Notes: a model not told the origin generated them from the sequence alone. A DNA stretch of 64,000 nt from an uncultured Phycisphaeraceae bacterium (GCA_937899905.1 CALCCF010000098.1:1-64000), one strand, 5' to 3'; shown: positions 8,466 to 17,805, counted from the first letter of the stretch. Translations and numbers: made by a program.

Positions 8466-10352
8466 ATGCTCCAGCGCACGCACGCCTGCGGCGAACTCCG
8501 CATCGAACACGCCTCCGAGACCGCGCACCTGGCCGGCTGGGTCAACAACTACCGCGACCACGGCACCGGCCTGGTCTTCATCGACCTGCGCGACCACACC
8601 GGCCTGACCCAGCTGGTTTTCGATAAGGAAGACGTGCCCGCCGACGTTCGTGACGAGATCGTTGAAGCCGCCGACAAGCTGCGGGCCGAGGACGTGATCG
8701 CCGTGAAGGGCGTCGTCCGCAAGCGCGACGGCGGGCCCAACCCAAAGCTGCCCACCGGCGAGATCGAGCTGGTGGTCGAGAAGCTCGAGGTGCTGGCCAA
8801 GGCCGACACGCCTCCCTTCCAGCCCGGCGACGAGCAGAATTTACCGGGAGAAGAGCTGCGCTTGCGGCACCGCTACCTCGACCTGCGCCGCCCGGCGATG
8901 CAGAACATGCTGCGCACGCGGCATCGCGTGACCAAGGTCGCGCGCGACTTCTTCGACACGATGGGCTTCATCGAGGTCGAGACGCCGAACCTGTGCCGCA
9001 GCACGCCCGAGGGCGCGCGAGACTTCCTCGTGCCCAGCCGCCTGCAGGCCGGTGAGTTCTACGCGCTGCCGCAGAGCCCGCAGCTGTTCAAGCAGATCCT
9101 CATGGTCGCCGGCGCCGACCGGTACATGCAGATCTGCCGCTGCTTCCGCGACGAGGACCCGCGTGCCGATCGGCAGGCCGAGTTCAGCCAGATCGACCTG
9201 GAGATGGCCTTCGTCACGCGCGAGGACGTGCTCAACACGATGGAGGCCTTCGCGCGCACGCTGTGGAAGGAGGTCCTCGGCGTCGAGGTGCCCAGGTTCC
9301 CACGCATGACCTGGCAGGAGGCGATGGACCGCTACGGCAGCGACCGGCCCGACCTGCGGTTCGGCCTCGAGCTCGTGGACATCAGCGACCTGGCGGCCAA
9401 GACCGACTTCAAGGTCTTCCAGCAGGCGCTCGCGAAGAACCCCGATTCGTCTGGAACCGGGGGGCACCCGTCCACACGCGACGGCGGCGTGGTCAAGGCG
9501 TTCCGCGTGCCCGGCGGTGCCGAGAAGCTCACACGCAAGCTAACCGACGGCTACGCGGAGTTCGTCAAGCAGTTCGGCGCGGGCGGCGCACCGGTGACCA
9601 AGGTGACCGACTCGGGCTTCGAGACCGGCATCGCGCGGTTCATCGAGCCGATCACCGCCGAGCTCAAGGAGAGGCTCAAGCTCGAGCCGGGCGACTCCGT
9701 GATCTTCGGCGCCGATGGCTACAACACCGCGTCCAAGGCGCTGGGCGAGCTCCGCCTCAAGGTCGCCAAGGACCTCGACCTGATCGAGGACGGGCACTGG
9801 GCGTTCCTGTGGGTTGTCGACTTCCCGATGTTCGAGTACGACGAAGGAGACGGTCAGTCGGGTGGGCGGTACAAGGCTCTGCACCACCCGTTCACCGCGC
9901 CGAGAGACGATCAGGTCGATCGGTTCCTCGGTGCCGACGCGGGCGACACGCAGACGCTGCTGGGCATCCTCAGCGATGGGTACGACATGGTGTGCAACGG
10001 CAGCGAGATCGGCGGCGGATCGATCCGTATCCACCGCCGCGACGTGCAGCAAAAGGTCTTCGGCCTGCTCGGGCTCGACGATGCCGAAGCGGAGGCCAAG
10101 TTCGGCTTCCTGCTCGAGGCGTTGCGCTTCGGTGCTCCGCCCCACGGCGGCATCGCGTTCGGCCTCGATCGCGTGGTCATGCACCTCGCCGGCACCGACA
10201 ACATCCGCGACGTCATCGCCTTCCCCAAGACGCAGACCGGGGCTGACCTGATGACCGAGGCCCCGTCCTCGGTGGACGAGGCCCAGCTCCAAGAGCTGCA
10301 CGTGCGGTCGGTCGAGCCCGAGGCCACGGCGAGCACCTCCCCGGCGGTCTAA
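8466..10352 (+). CDS. aspS: Aspartate--tRNA ligase
   Basis: This 628-residue class II aminoacyl-tRNA synthetase starts at the ATG at 8466, behind the ribosome site GAGGAAGGG. It charges tRNA-Asp in the cytoplasm. An N-terminal OB-fold anticodon-binding domain (about residues 1-110) is followed by the catalytic core. Class II motif 2 is seen in CFRDEDPRADRQAEFSQID and motif 3 in GIAFGLDRVVMHLAG near the end. The roughly 100-residue GAD insertion of bacterial AspRS is present between the motifs, around residues 300-420. The sequence alone does not tell whether it is discriminating or also charges tRNA-Asn. Its cognate tRNA gene lies at 18835-18908 on the opposite strand. Confidence 0.95.
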   Translation: MLQRTHACGELRIEHASETAHLAGWVNNYRDHGTGLVFIDLRDHTGLTQLVFDKEDVPADVRDEIVEAADKLRAEDVIAVKGVVRKRDGGPNPKLPTGEIELVVEKLEVLAKADTPPFQPGDEQNLPGEELRLRHRYLDLRRPAMQNMLRTRHRVTKVARDFFDTMGFIEVETPNLCRSTPEGARDFLVPSRLQAGEFYALPQSPQLFKQILMVAGADRYMQICRCFRDEDPRADRQAEFSQIDLEMAFVTREDVLNTMEAFARTLWKEVLGVEVPRFPRMTWQEAMDRYGSDRPDLRFGLELVDISDLAAKTDFKVFQQALAKNPDSSGTGGHPSTRDGGVVKAFRVPGGAEKLTRKLTDGYAEFVKQFGAGGAPVTKVTDSGFETGIARFIEPITAELKERLKLEPGDSVIFGADGYNTASKALGELRLKVAKDLDLIEDGHWAFLWVVDFPMFEYDEGDGQSGGRYKALHHPFTAPRDDQVDRFLGADAGDTQTLLGILSDGYDMVCNGSEIGGGSIRIHRRDVQQKVFGLLGLDDAEAEAKFGFLLEALRFGAPPHGGIAFGLDRVVMHLAGTDNIRDVIAFPKTQTGADLMTEAPSSVDEAQLQELHVRSVEPEATASTSPAV

Positions 10353-10358
10353 GCGGGC

Positions 10359-11087
10359 GTGATCGAGAGATCCATCCAGAGCGGCGACGCCCGGATCTGG
10401 ACGGCGTCGGAGGGCAAAGGCCCGCCACTGCTGCTGTGCAACGGCGGGCCGGGCTGTTGCGACTATCTCGGACCGGTCAGCGCGATGCTCTCCGATCGCT
10501 TCCGGGTGATCCGCTTCGAAGAACGCGGCTGCGGCCGCAGTTCGTTCACGCCGCCGTACGACTTCGGCCAGACGGTCATCGACCTGGAAGCGGTCCGAAA
10601 CGCGTACGCCGTCGATCGCTGGATCATCGTCGGCCACTCCGCTGGCGTCGATCTAGCGCTCCTCTATGCGCTGACAAAACCACAGCACAGCCGAGCCATC
10701 ATCGGACTCGCCGGCGGCCGCTTGGTGAATGACCGTGAGTGGAGCACCACATACCGACACAATCGCGAGACCATCGGCGAGCCTCTACCCGAGCAGCCGC
10801 ACCCGTGCGATCCTCGCGTCAATGCGGAGAGCAACGCATGGTGGAGGCGGTCCATCACCCGGCCGTCCCTGCTCGCCGACCTCGCTCGGCTGGAGACACC
10901 AACGCACTTCGTCCTGGCCGAGCGCGACATCAGGCCCGCCTGGCCCACGCTCCAGCTTGCGGAACTGCTGCCACGCGGCTCATCGGAGACGATCCCTGGA
11001 GCACAGCACATGATCTGGCTCGATCAGCCCGAGCTGCTCAGGAGGGCGCTGCGTTCGTTCCTCGATTCGATGCAAGCCAACGCGTAG
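10359..11087 (+). CDS. Alpha/beta-hydrolase, proline-iminopeptidase-like
   Basis: The 242-residue product starts at a GTG 6 bases after the aspS stop, which suggests co-transcription. The oxyanion-hole region (CNGGPGCCDYLGP) and the strand IRFEERGCGRSS resemble prolyl iminopeptidase and related S33 hydrolases. The nucleophile elbow is GHSAG, and the catalytic His is probably in IPGAQHMIW near the C-terminus, after an acidic residue in LAERDIRP. It is somewhat shorter than typical S33 peptidases because the cap region is small. The substrate cannot be assigned. Confidence 0.8.
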   Translation: MIERSIQSGDARIWTASEGKGPPLLLCNGGPGCCDYLGPVSAMLSDRFRVIRFEERGCGRSSFTPPYDFGQTVIDLEAVRNAYAVDRWIIVGHSAGVDLALLYALTKPQHSRAIIGLAGGRLVNDREWSTTYRHNRETIGEPLPEQPHPCDPRVNAESNAWWRRSITRPSLLADLARLETPTHFVLAERDIRPAWPTLQLAELLPRGSSETIPGAQHMIWLDQPELLRRALRSFLDSMQANA

Positions 11088-11139
11088 GCGACTTGACGTG
11101 TGGAAGGGCCCTCTGTGACGACCGTCCAGCCACGTGCCG

Positions 11140-11655
11140 CTATCGGCGCCCGGAGCTCCGTTCAGCCTCACGCTTGGCCAGAGGCGAGAAGTTCGCTCGT
11201 TCGAGAACCCCGTAGGTCAGCGTCGCGGACCACGCGATCAGCATGAGGCCAGTGATGGACTCGACGGCGACCAACAGGCGGAGCGGCCCGAACGGCACGA
11301 TGTCGCCGAAGCCGAGCGTTGAGAACACAACACCCGAGAAGTAGATCCGCTCGGTGAGCGAACCGTCGGCGGCCATGCTCAGGATCCCGACACGCTCGCC
11401 GTAGATCTTCTCGACAACGAAGTGGACGAGCGCGAAGATGTGGACCTGCACGATGTGCGTGGCCAGCAAGACCAGCACACAGCTGGGCAGCACGAGCCGC
11501 AACGACCGCTTCGTCGCGTCTCCCCACGCCGCCAGCCGGCATACGACCTCCGCGTGCAACCCCACGCATGCCACCGCGGCGATGGCTGCGGCGACAATCA
11601 CCGGCAGCACGGCGGCATCGGTCTCCCACACGGGCGCAACGGTGTCGGGTGTCAT
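11140..11655 (-). CDS. Two-TM potassium-channel-type ion channel
   Basis: The 171-residue product uses the ATG at 11655; an upstream ATG at 11709 in the same frame would add a charged, unlikely N-terminus. It has an N-terminal hydrophobic helix (about residues 15-35), another near 55-80, a pore helix, and the filter sequence STLGFGDIVP, a variant of the TVGYGD potassium filter. A final membrane helix (LLVAVESITGLMLIAWSATLTYGVL) follows. Ion selectivity is inferred from the filter; phenylalanine replaces tyrosine, as in a minority of K+ channel relatives. No cytoplasmic RCK or cyclic-nucleotide domain is attached. Confidence 0.8.
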   Translation of the reverse strand: MTPDTVAPVWETDAAVLPVIVAAAIAAVACVGLHAEVVCRLAAWGDATKRSLRLVLPSCVLVLLATHIVQVHIFALVHFVVEKIYGERVGILSMAADGSLTERIYFSGVVFSTLGFGDIVPFGPLRLLVAVESITGLMLIAWSATLTYGVLERANFSPLAKREAERSSGRR

Positions 11656-11723
11656 GGCAGATCTCGGCTGGGTTCTTCGAGCATCAACGAAGCGTAGTCG
11701 CGTCCGCATCGGTCGCCCGCTCG

Positions 11724-12626
11724 TTACTCAACGACACGCTCGCCCTCGTGGGCCGTGAGCTTCCCGAAGAGTTCGGACAGCCGATCGGTCATTGGCCCCA
11801 TGCCGCCGTCGCCAATCCGCCGACCATCGATCTCGACCACCGGCGCGATCTCGCCCATGGTGCCCGTGCAGAACACCTCATCAGCCCGATACGCCTCGGC
11901 GAGCGTCATGTCCGCCTCTTCGCACGCGATGCCATTGGCGTGGCACAGCTCGAGAATGACCGAACGCGTGATGCCCTCGGGGCACGCCGCCGTCGTTGGA
12001 GTGCGGATCGCGTCGTCTTCAACGAAGAATAGATGAGTCGCATTCGTCTCAGCAATGAACCCGCGCGTGTCCAGCATGAGGGCGTCGTCAGCGCCGGCCG
12101 CGTTCGCCTCCAGCTTCGCGAGGATCGATGTCAGCTGGTTACACGAGTGGATCTTCTGGTCGAGGACATCCGACGGCGGGCGCCGGTGCGCGGCCGTCGC
12201 CAGCCGGATGCCACGCTTGTCGTACACCTGCGGCTTGTGCTCGGCCAGCACAATAAGCGTGTGCCCGGCCGTGTTGATACGCGGGTCGAGACCGGATGTG
12301 TACTTCTCGCCGCGCGAGAGCGTGAGGCGGATGTGCACGCCATCGCGCATGCCGTTCGCCTCGAGCGTCCGCCTGACCTCGGCGATGATCTCGTCATCGC
12401 TCGGGATGCTCGCGTACGCGAGCGCCATCGCCGACCGCCTCAGCCGAGCGAGGTGCTCGCGCAGCCGAAAGATCCGCCCGTCGTAGACCCGCAACCCTTC
12501 CCAGACGGCATCGCCGTTCTGCACGGACGAGTCGAACGGGCTCACGCGGGCCTCGTCGCGCGGCGTGAGCGTGCCGTTCACGTTCACGAAGATGTCGTGA
12601 TTGAGCGGGTTCTGCTGCTGGAGCAT
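11724..12626 (-). CDS. Class IV PLP aminotransferase (branched-chain aminotransferase-like)
   Basis: The 300-residue product starts at the ATG at 12626. It belongs to the fold-type IV family that includes IlvE, D-amino-acid transaminase and aminodeoxychorismate lyase. The PLP lysine is probably K158 in DQKIHSCNQ, and the cofactor-binding glutamate is E193 in GFIAETNATHLFFV. EGLRVYDGRIFRLREHLARL is the usual N-terminal strand-helix region. The gene starts 4 bases after the sulfotransferase-like gene, so the two are almost certainly one transcript. Substrate choice within the class IV family is not resolved. Confidence 0.85.
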   Translation of the reverse strand: MLQQQNPLNHDIFVNVNGTLTPRDEARVSPFDSSVQNGDAVWEGLRVYDGRIFRLREHLARLRRSAMALAYASIPSDDEIIAEVRRTLEANGMRDGVHIRLTLSRGEKYTSGLDPRINTAGHTLIVLAEHKPQVYDKRGIRLATAAHRRPPSDVLDQKIHSCNQLTSILAKLEANAAGADDALMLDTRGFIAETNATHLFFVEDDAIRTPTTAACPEGITRSVILELCHANGIACEEADMTLAEAYRADEVFCTGTMGEIAPVVEIDGRRIGDGGMGPMTDRLSELFGKLTAHEGERVVE

Positions 12627-12630
12627 GCGG

Positions 12631-13392
12631 CTAGTCCTCCCCGGCCGGAGTAAGGGCGTGCGCCACGAGCCGGTCGTACAGCGCCTCGCACGAGCGGAGC
12701 AGCGGCAGGTGCCGTCTGGGGACCTCCACGTCCTTGCGTTTGTAGGGGCCGAAGCCCGTGGACCGCTCGACGCTGCCGTACCAGTGCCGCGCCCAGACGC
12801 CATCGGTCGCACGCGGGCCCGGCTCCCACGCCAGCATCCGCTCCGTGAACGGCACTCCAAGGGACTCGCAGAGGGCACGCAGCATCGCGCCGGGATCCAT
12901 CAGCACGGCCTTCGAGTCGACCACCGGCAGCGCGCCACCAAACCGTTCAAGCAGCCCAACCTGGGCCGGCAGACCGGTCGAGTCGAGATCGGGATTCGGC
13001 AGCACCTGCAGCAGCGACGTCAGCATCTCGCGCGGCTCGCGAACCAGCAGTGCATTACTCAGCCCATCGACCCAAGACAGGTCCGTGCCCGGCAGCAGAT
13101 GGTGGGCCATGTGCTTCTGGTACACCAAGGCGAACGGCTCGGGAGGCAAGGCCGTCAGTTGGCTGACCACCACGCCGAGATCGGTCTCGCCCGCTTCGAT
13201 CACCTCGTCGGCAGCGGGATGGTCCAGCCCGGTCTCAGACAAGTGGTGCGCATACAGCGGCTCGTCGATCACCAGCGTGTCGCCGCGAGCCTCCCACGAT
13301 CGCATGAGCGCCGTAGAGATGTTCCGCGGACCGGACCACATCGCGATCTGGCTGGTTTCGTGTGCTCGATCGTCATTCGATCCACTGGTCAT
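12631..13392 (-). CDS. Sulfotransferase-like P-loop protein paired with the class IV aminotransferase
   Basis: The 253-residue product is taken from the ATG at 13392; an in-frame extension to 13509 lacks conserved character. A P-loop-like start appears as MWSGPRNISTALMRSWEARGDT, with DEPLYAHHLSETG after it. This resembles the sulfotransferase-like N-terminal region that I recall from plant branched-chain-aminotransferase-like proteins. The paired gene order with only 4 bases between them supports a joint function. Whether it binds PAPS and transfers sulfate is unproven. The neighbouring upstream gene is divergent. Confidence 0.7.
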   Translation of the reverse strand: MTSGSNDDRAHETSQIAMWSGPRNISTALMRSWEARGDTLVIDEPLYAHHLSETGLDHPAADEVIEAGETDLGVVVSQLTALPPEPFALVYQKHMAHHLLPGTDLSWVDGLSNALLVREPREMLTSLLQVLPNPDLDSTGLPAQVGLLERFGGALPVVDSKAVLMDPGAMLRALCESLGVPFTERMLAWEPGPRATDGVWARHWYGSVERSTGFGPYKRKDVEVPRRHLPLLRSCEALYDRLVAHALTPAGED

Positions 13393-13528
13393 TGCAGCCC
13401 GCTCCCGCCAGACCGGGTGAGTGTCCAATGCCGGAGAGCACCCGCGCAGCGGCACGATAGCCGAAGCCCACAGCCTCGAATCGGGTCTACCAACCCCACT
13501 CGCAATCACGAGGGCGAGATCGACGCAC

Positions 13529-13556
13529 TTGGGGACTCAGACTTTTTCTGTATGCA
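13529..13556 (+). promoter_or_regulatory. Possible sigma-70 promoter upstream of 13642 gene
   Basis: TTGGGG at 13529-13534 and TATGCA at 13551-13556 are separated by 16 bases in a locally T-rich stretch, about 85 bases before the start codon. Both boxes are imperfect, so this is tentative. Confidence 0.3.
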
Positions 13557-13641
13557 GCGCAACCGGCCGGTCCGGGCTTCGACTGGAGTGTGTCGATCGC
13601 ATGAGCGGTGGCAGCACCCTTGCAAACAACGGAGAATCCCA

Positions 13642-14562
13642 ATGTGCACGTCCAGTCTCTACGCCTGCCTCGCCATCTGCCTAGCCGGAATCGCGGGCCC
13701 CAATCCCAGCAACGCCATCCAGGGGACCACCGAGACGGGTGCAGCGCTCGGGACGGCTCTTTCGCAATCGGCCTCTGGCGAAGAACGCGTCCCCATCCGT
13801 GAGTTCGCGCTGTCCTTCGCCGATCCGTCCAAAGCCGGACACCTCGACATCGACATCAAGCGCGGCGACATCCTGGTCACGGCGCACGACAGCGACGAGG
13901 TGCTCGTGCGCCTCTCGGTCCCGAAGGCAAAGACACCGGTTCACGCCGACCGGGCGCCCGGCTTGCAAACCATCTCGGCACGGCCCCTCGACTTCAACGT
14001 CCGCCAGAACGGCAACACGATCGAACTCGACGGCAATTCCTACGACGCGATCACGCACATCGAGGTGTTGGTGCCAAGGCATACAGACCTGACCCTGGAC
14101 TCATACCGGTCGGGCGAGATCCGAGTCGATGGCGTGCGAGGGCACGTCAACGCACGAAGCCAGAACAACACCATCACCCTGACCAAGATCACAGGCTCCG
14201 CCCGCATCATCGGACGCAACGGAGACATCTCCGCCAGCTTCCACCAGGTCACGGGTGCCGTGACCATCGAGACCTACAACGGCAACATCGATCTCGCAAT
14301 CCCCGCAGACACGAAAACCACGGCACTCATCCGAGCCGTGAAGGGCAACGTCCAGAGCCAGTTGAGCATCGTCGAGAGGCCGGCCCGACTTGTCATCGCC
14401 AACCCCAAGGATGGAACACGCTCGTTCGAGCTCGGCGAGTACTTCATCGGCGATATCAATGGCGGCGGCGTGCAGTCCGTGCTCGAGACGACCAATGGCT
14501 CGGTACGGATACGCAAGTACGACGCACCCGCGACCGACGTTCGCCCGTTGTCTTTCGATTGA
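13642..14562 (+). CDS. Exported DUF4097-type beta-helix-like protein
   Basis: The 306-residue product starts at the ATG at 13642 with GGAGAA at 13631. A signal peptide (LYACLAICLAGIAGPNPSNA) is followed by a long beta-rich region with short repeating strands such as YRSGEIRVDGVRGHVNARSQNNTITLTKITGSARI, here cut into motifs: GEIRVDGV, HVNARSQNN, TITLTKITG and GDISASFHQ. This pattern is typical of DUF4097 and putative-adhesin families. No catalytic residues are apparent. It precedes the serine hydrolase gene by 27 bases on the same strand, so the two may form an exported-protein operon. Confidence 0.7.
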   Translation: MCTSSLYACLAICLAGIAGPNPSNAIQGTTETGAALGTALSQSASGEERVPIREFALSFADPSKAGHLDIDIKRGDILVTAHDSDEVLVRLSVPKAKTPVHADRAPGLQTISARPLDFNVRQNGNTIELDGNSYDAITHIEVLVPRHTDLTLDSYRSGEIRVDGVRGHVNARSQNNTITLTKITGSARIIGRNGDISASFHQVTGAVTIETYNGNIDLAIPADTKTTALIRAVKGNVQSQLSIVERPARLVIANPKDGTRSFELGEYFIGDINGGGVQSVLETTNGSVRIRKYDAPATDVRPLSFD

Positions 14563-14589
14563 ATCTACCGACCACTTGGAGGAACCACC

Positions 14590-16275
14590 ATGCCTCTCCC
14601 CACGCTTGTACGACTCTCGTGCTTGGTTATGCTCAGCGGGTTCCCGAGCACCGCAACCGCGACGCAAACGGGCTGCAACTCACCGAACTTCATGACCCGA
14701 GCCGACATCCGGGGCCTTGGGCTCGCCGAGGTCCGAGGGCAGGAGATCGAGGTCTCGCCCTTCGGATTCGCGGAGTATCCAACGCGGTGCGTCACCGAGG
14801 ACACGATCTTCGAGGCGGCGTCGCTTACAAAGCCAGTGGTCGCCTACCTCGCGATGCGGTTGGTCGATCAGGGCCGACTCGGGATCGATGACGCCCTCAT
14901 CGACCACCTTCCCTCGCTCCCACTACCCAAGGACGACCCTCGCAGCCCACGGGTGACCGTTCGCATGGCCCTGGCCCACACGACCGGCCTCGATGGACCC
15001 GATGATCAAGAACTCGGCTTCGTCACAGATCCGGGCGCGACGTTCAGCTACTACCCCGCCGGCTACCGCCTCGTGCAGCGCGTGGTCGAGCACATCGAGG
15101 GTGAGTCTCTCGAGGCGATTGCCCAGCGCGAGGTCTTCATTCCACTGGGCATGACCAGCAGTTCGCTCGTGTTCCGCGAAGACCTGCTCGATCGCATCGC
15201 AACCCGACACCGCATGCTCGGCGACGCGTTCGAACGCACACGCGACCCCGCTCGTGCGGCCAACGCCGCCGCGAGCCTGATCACCACATCAGGGGACTAC
15301 GCGAGGTTCCTCCGGGCCATGCTGGATGGCGAGGGCCTAACAGAAGAGTCGCGCCGAGTGATGCTCACGCCGCAGATCGACGTCCCGGACACGAATGGCA
15401 GCGTTGCGTGGGGCCTTGGCTGGGGTCTGGAGCCAACGCGTGGCACCTTCTTCCACTGGGGGGACGACGGCGCTGCCAAGAGCTTCACGATCGGGTCGCT
15501 CGAGCAGGATCGCGCACTCGTGTACTTCGCCAACAGCTACTACGGCATGGCGATCGCCGGAGAGATGGCCGAGCAACTCGTCTCCGGTCCGTCGCCAGCG
15601 GTCGAGTGGCTCGGCTACGCCTCATGGGACGACGCGAAGAGGCTCGCACGCCGCGATACGCTCCGAGCATTCGCCGAGGGTGACGCCGATCAAGGCATGG
15701 AGACCTTCGAGCGGTACGAACGAGAGTACCCCGACCTGGACATGGACAACCTTGCCTCGTTTCTCTCGTGGGTCCTGGAGGGACGGGGGCTGAACGAGGG
15801 AAGGGCACGCGTCCTCGCGTGGCAGATCGAGAGGCGACCGGACAACGTCGACCTTTATCTCAACCTCGCCCGGTCGTATCAGGCCCAAGGCAACCCCCAG
15901 TCGGCTGTGGCGACACTTCATCAAGCGCGTCCATATGCGGACGAGTCGACTGCCGCTCTCATCGATACGCAGCTCGATTGGCTCGAAGATGACGTGCTCG
16001 CCTCACGCGAGGTCGGCAATGAGCCCAAGCATCGCGCCGAGTCCATCGAAGGCACATATGGAACGTGGCGTGTATTCAGCGCCAAAGGCCGCCTCGTGTT
16101 CCAGCCCGGCAGCACCCGCCAGTACCAATTGCGCTGGATGCACGGAACGACATACGCCCTCGAAGACCTCGATTGGTTCCGCCTCCGATTCATCATTAAA
16201 GATGGAACCGCCTCCAAGGTCATCGGGCGATACTCCGACGGCCGAACCGACGAGAACGCCCGCGGCGACGGCTAG
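14590..16275 (+). CDS. Exported serine hydrolase, class C beta-lactamase fold, with TPR-like C-terminal region
   Basis: The 561-residue product starts at an ATG behind GGAGGAACC at 14578. Residues 1-25 look like a signal peptide. The penicillin-binding-protein/beta-lactamase nucleophile motif SLTK is at 78-81. The second motif, normally Y-S-N, reads YYP at 154-156, and the third is seen as HWGDDG. After the roughly 340-residue hydrolase domain comes an alpha-helical TPR-like section (VDLYLNLARSYQAQGNPQSA) and a C-terminal beta domain. Such proteins are usually esterases or D-Ala-D-Ala peptidase relatives rather than true beta-lactamases. A hairpin follows at 16314-16346. Confidence 0.8.
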   Translation: MPLPTLVRLSCLVMLSGFPSTATATQTGCNSPNFMTRADIRGLGLAEVRGQEIEVSPFGFAEYPTRCVTEDTIFEAASLTKPVVAYLAMRLVDQGRLGIDDALIDHLPSLPLPKDDPRSPRVTVRMALAHTTGLDGPDDQELGFVTDPGATFSYYPAGYRLVQRVVEHIEGESLEAIAQREVFIPLGMTSSSLVFREDLLDRIATRHRMLGDAFERTRDPARAANAAASLITTSGDYARFLRAMLDGEGLTEESRRVMLTPQIDVPDTNGSVAWGLGWGLEPTRGTFFHWGDDGAAKSFTIGSLEQDRALVYFANSYYGMAIAGEMAEQLVSGPSPAVEWLGYASWDDAKRLARRDTLRAFAEGDADQGMETFERYEREYPDLDMDNLASFLSWVLEGRGLNEGRARVLAWQIERRPDNVDLYLNLARSYQAQGNPQSAVATLHQARPYADESTAALIDTQLDWLEDDVLASREVGNEPKHRAESIEGTYGTWRVFSAKGRLVFQPGSTRQYQLRWMHGTTYALEDLDWFRLRFIIKDGTASKVIGRYSDGRTDENARGDG

Positions 16276-16313
16276 TCAGTCCACTGCCGACCGACCCAAC
16301 ATCTCATTGAGAG

Positions 16314-16346
16314 GGAACGCCCGGGGCACAACACCTCGGGCGTTCC
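16314..16346 (+). terminator. Strong hairpin after serine hydrolase gene
   Basis: GGAACGCCCG at 16314-16323 is a perfect inverted match to CGGGCGTTCC at 16337-16346, and the stem can extend inward by three more pairs (one G-U). No T-run follows, so it may act as an RNA 3' end or an imperfect intrinsic terminator. Confidence 0.5.
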
Positions 16347-16485
16347 GCGATTGAGGCAGCACAACTCGAAACCGAAATCACCGGCATCAGGCTCGCGACA
16401 GAACATGCCCGCCCCGGGCCCGTGATGTACCATCGGCCGAAACCAACGGCGTGCTGGTACAGGGCACGCCCCGAGGAGCCCGCCG

Positions 16486-17805
16486 ATGATCCGAACCACC
16501 GCGGCCGCAACCATCCTCGTGGCGACGTCCGTGCTCGCCGCCGACCCTGGCGTCATCCTGCCGATGCGCGAGCGAGCCGAGGTCATCGACAGCCTGCTCC
16601 GACAGCGCCTCGACACGATCGTGCCCGACCTCATGCGCGAACACGACATCGATATGTGGATCGTACTCGGCCGCGAGTACAACGAGGACCCGGTCCTCAA
16701 GACCATGCTGCCCGCCACGTGGCACTCGGCCCGTCGGCGGACGATCCTCGTCTTCCACGATCCCGGCGCCCCGGCAGAGGTCGAACGGCTCGCCGTCTCG
16801 AGGTACCCGGTAGGAGACTCCTTCGCGTCATCATGGGACCCAAGCAAGCAGCCCAACCAGTGGGCCAGGCTCACCGAGATCATCGAAAGCCGCAATCCGA
16901 AACGCATCGGCCTGAACATCTCAGAGACCTGGGCCCACGCCGACGGGCTTTCGCACTCGCAATTCGAGGCGCTTCACGCGGCCCTGCCGACCGAGTTCCA
17001 AGCCCGCATAGTCTCGGCCGAGCATCTGGCCGTCGGTTGGCTCGAGACGCGCCTTCCGGCGGAGATGGACATCTATGCCTCGGTCTGCCGCATCGCGCAC
17101 GAGATCATGGCCGAGGCCCTCTCGGAGCGGGTCATCCAGCCGGGCGTCACCACCACCGACGACGTCAAGTGGTGGTGCCGCGAGCGTGTGAACGAACTGG
17201 GGCTGCAAGACTGGTTCCACCCCATCGTCTCCGTGCAGCGGCCGGCCGCCGAGGGAGACTTCCTCGACATGATGGCCGGCGGCGAACAGATCATCCGGCG
17301 TGGCGACTTGATCCACCTTGACCTCGGGATCGAGTACCTCCGCCTGCACACCGACACACAGCAGATGGCCTATGTCCTTAAGCGCGGCGAGTCGGAACCG
17401 CCCGAGGGCATCCAACGCGCGTTCCGTCGAGGCAACGAAATGCAAGACATCCTCACCTCGCACTTCGCTCAAGGCCGGACGGGCAACGAGGTACTCAAGC
17501 TCGCATTAGACGAGGCCAAGTCACGCGGCATCAACGCGATGGTCTACACACACCCGGTCGGTTCCCACGGCCACGCCGCAGGCCCGGCCATCGGCATGTG
17601 GGACAAGCAAGGCGGCGTGCCGGGCAGCGGCGAGTACCCAATACGCGACAACACCGCCTACGCGATCGAACTCAGCATCCTCGAGCCCATCCCCGAGTGG
17701 GACGGCATGGAGGTGCGGTTCATGCTCGAAGAGGACGCGGTGTTCGAGGTCGGCCGAGTTACCTACATCGATGGACGCCAAACCAAGCTGCACGTGATCA
17801 GGTGA
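16486..17805 (+). CDS. Exported M24-family metallopeptidase (Xaa-Pro aminopeptidase-like)
   Basis: The 439-residue product has a signal peptide of about 18 residues (ATILVATSVLA before ADPG). The creatinase-type N-terminal domain (20-200) is followed by the pita-bread catalytic domain. The two-metal ligands are seen as the aspartates of HLDLGIEY and HTDTQQ, the histidine region HPVGSHGHAAGP, and the glutamates of YAIELS and LEEDAVFE. All five metal positions seem intact, so it is probably an active exported dipeptidase or Xaa-Pro peptidase. It stands alone between a hairpin and a 358-base gap. Confidence 0.88.
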   Translation: MIRTTAAATILVATSVLAADPGVILPMRERAEVIDSLLRQRLDTIVPDLMREHDIDMWIVLGREYNEDPVLKTMLPATWHSARRRTILVFHDPGAPAEVERLAVSRYPVGDSFASSWDPSKQPNQWARLTEIIESRNPKRIGLNISETWAHADGLSHSQFEALHAALPTEFQARIVSAEHLAVGWLETRLPAEMDIYASVCRIAHEIMAEALSERVIQPGVTTTDDVKWWCRERVNELGLQDWFHPIVSVQRPAAEGDFLDMMAGGEQIIRRGDLIHLDLGIEYLRLHTDTQQMAYVLKRGESEPPEGIQRAFRRGNEMQDILTSHFAQGRTGNEVLKLALDEAKSRGINAMVYTHPVGSHGHAAGPAIGMWDKQGGVPGSGEYPIRDNTAYAIELSILEPIPEWDGMEVRFMLEEDAVFEVGRVTYIDGRQTKLHVIR

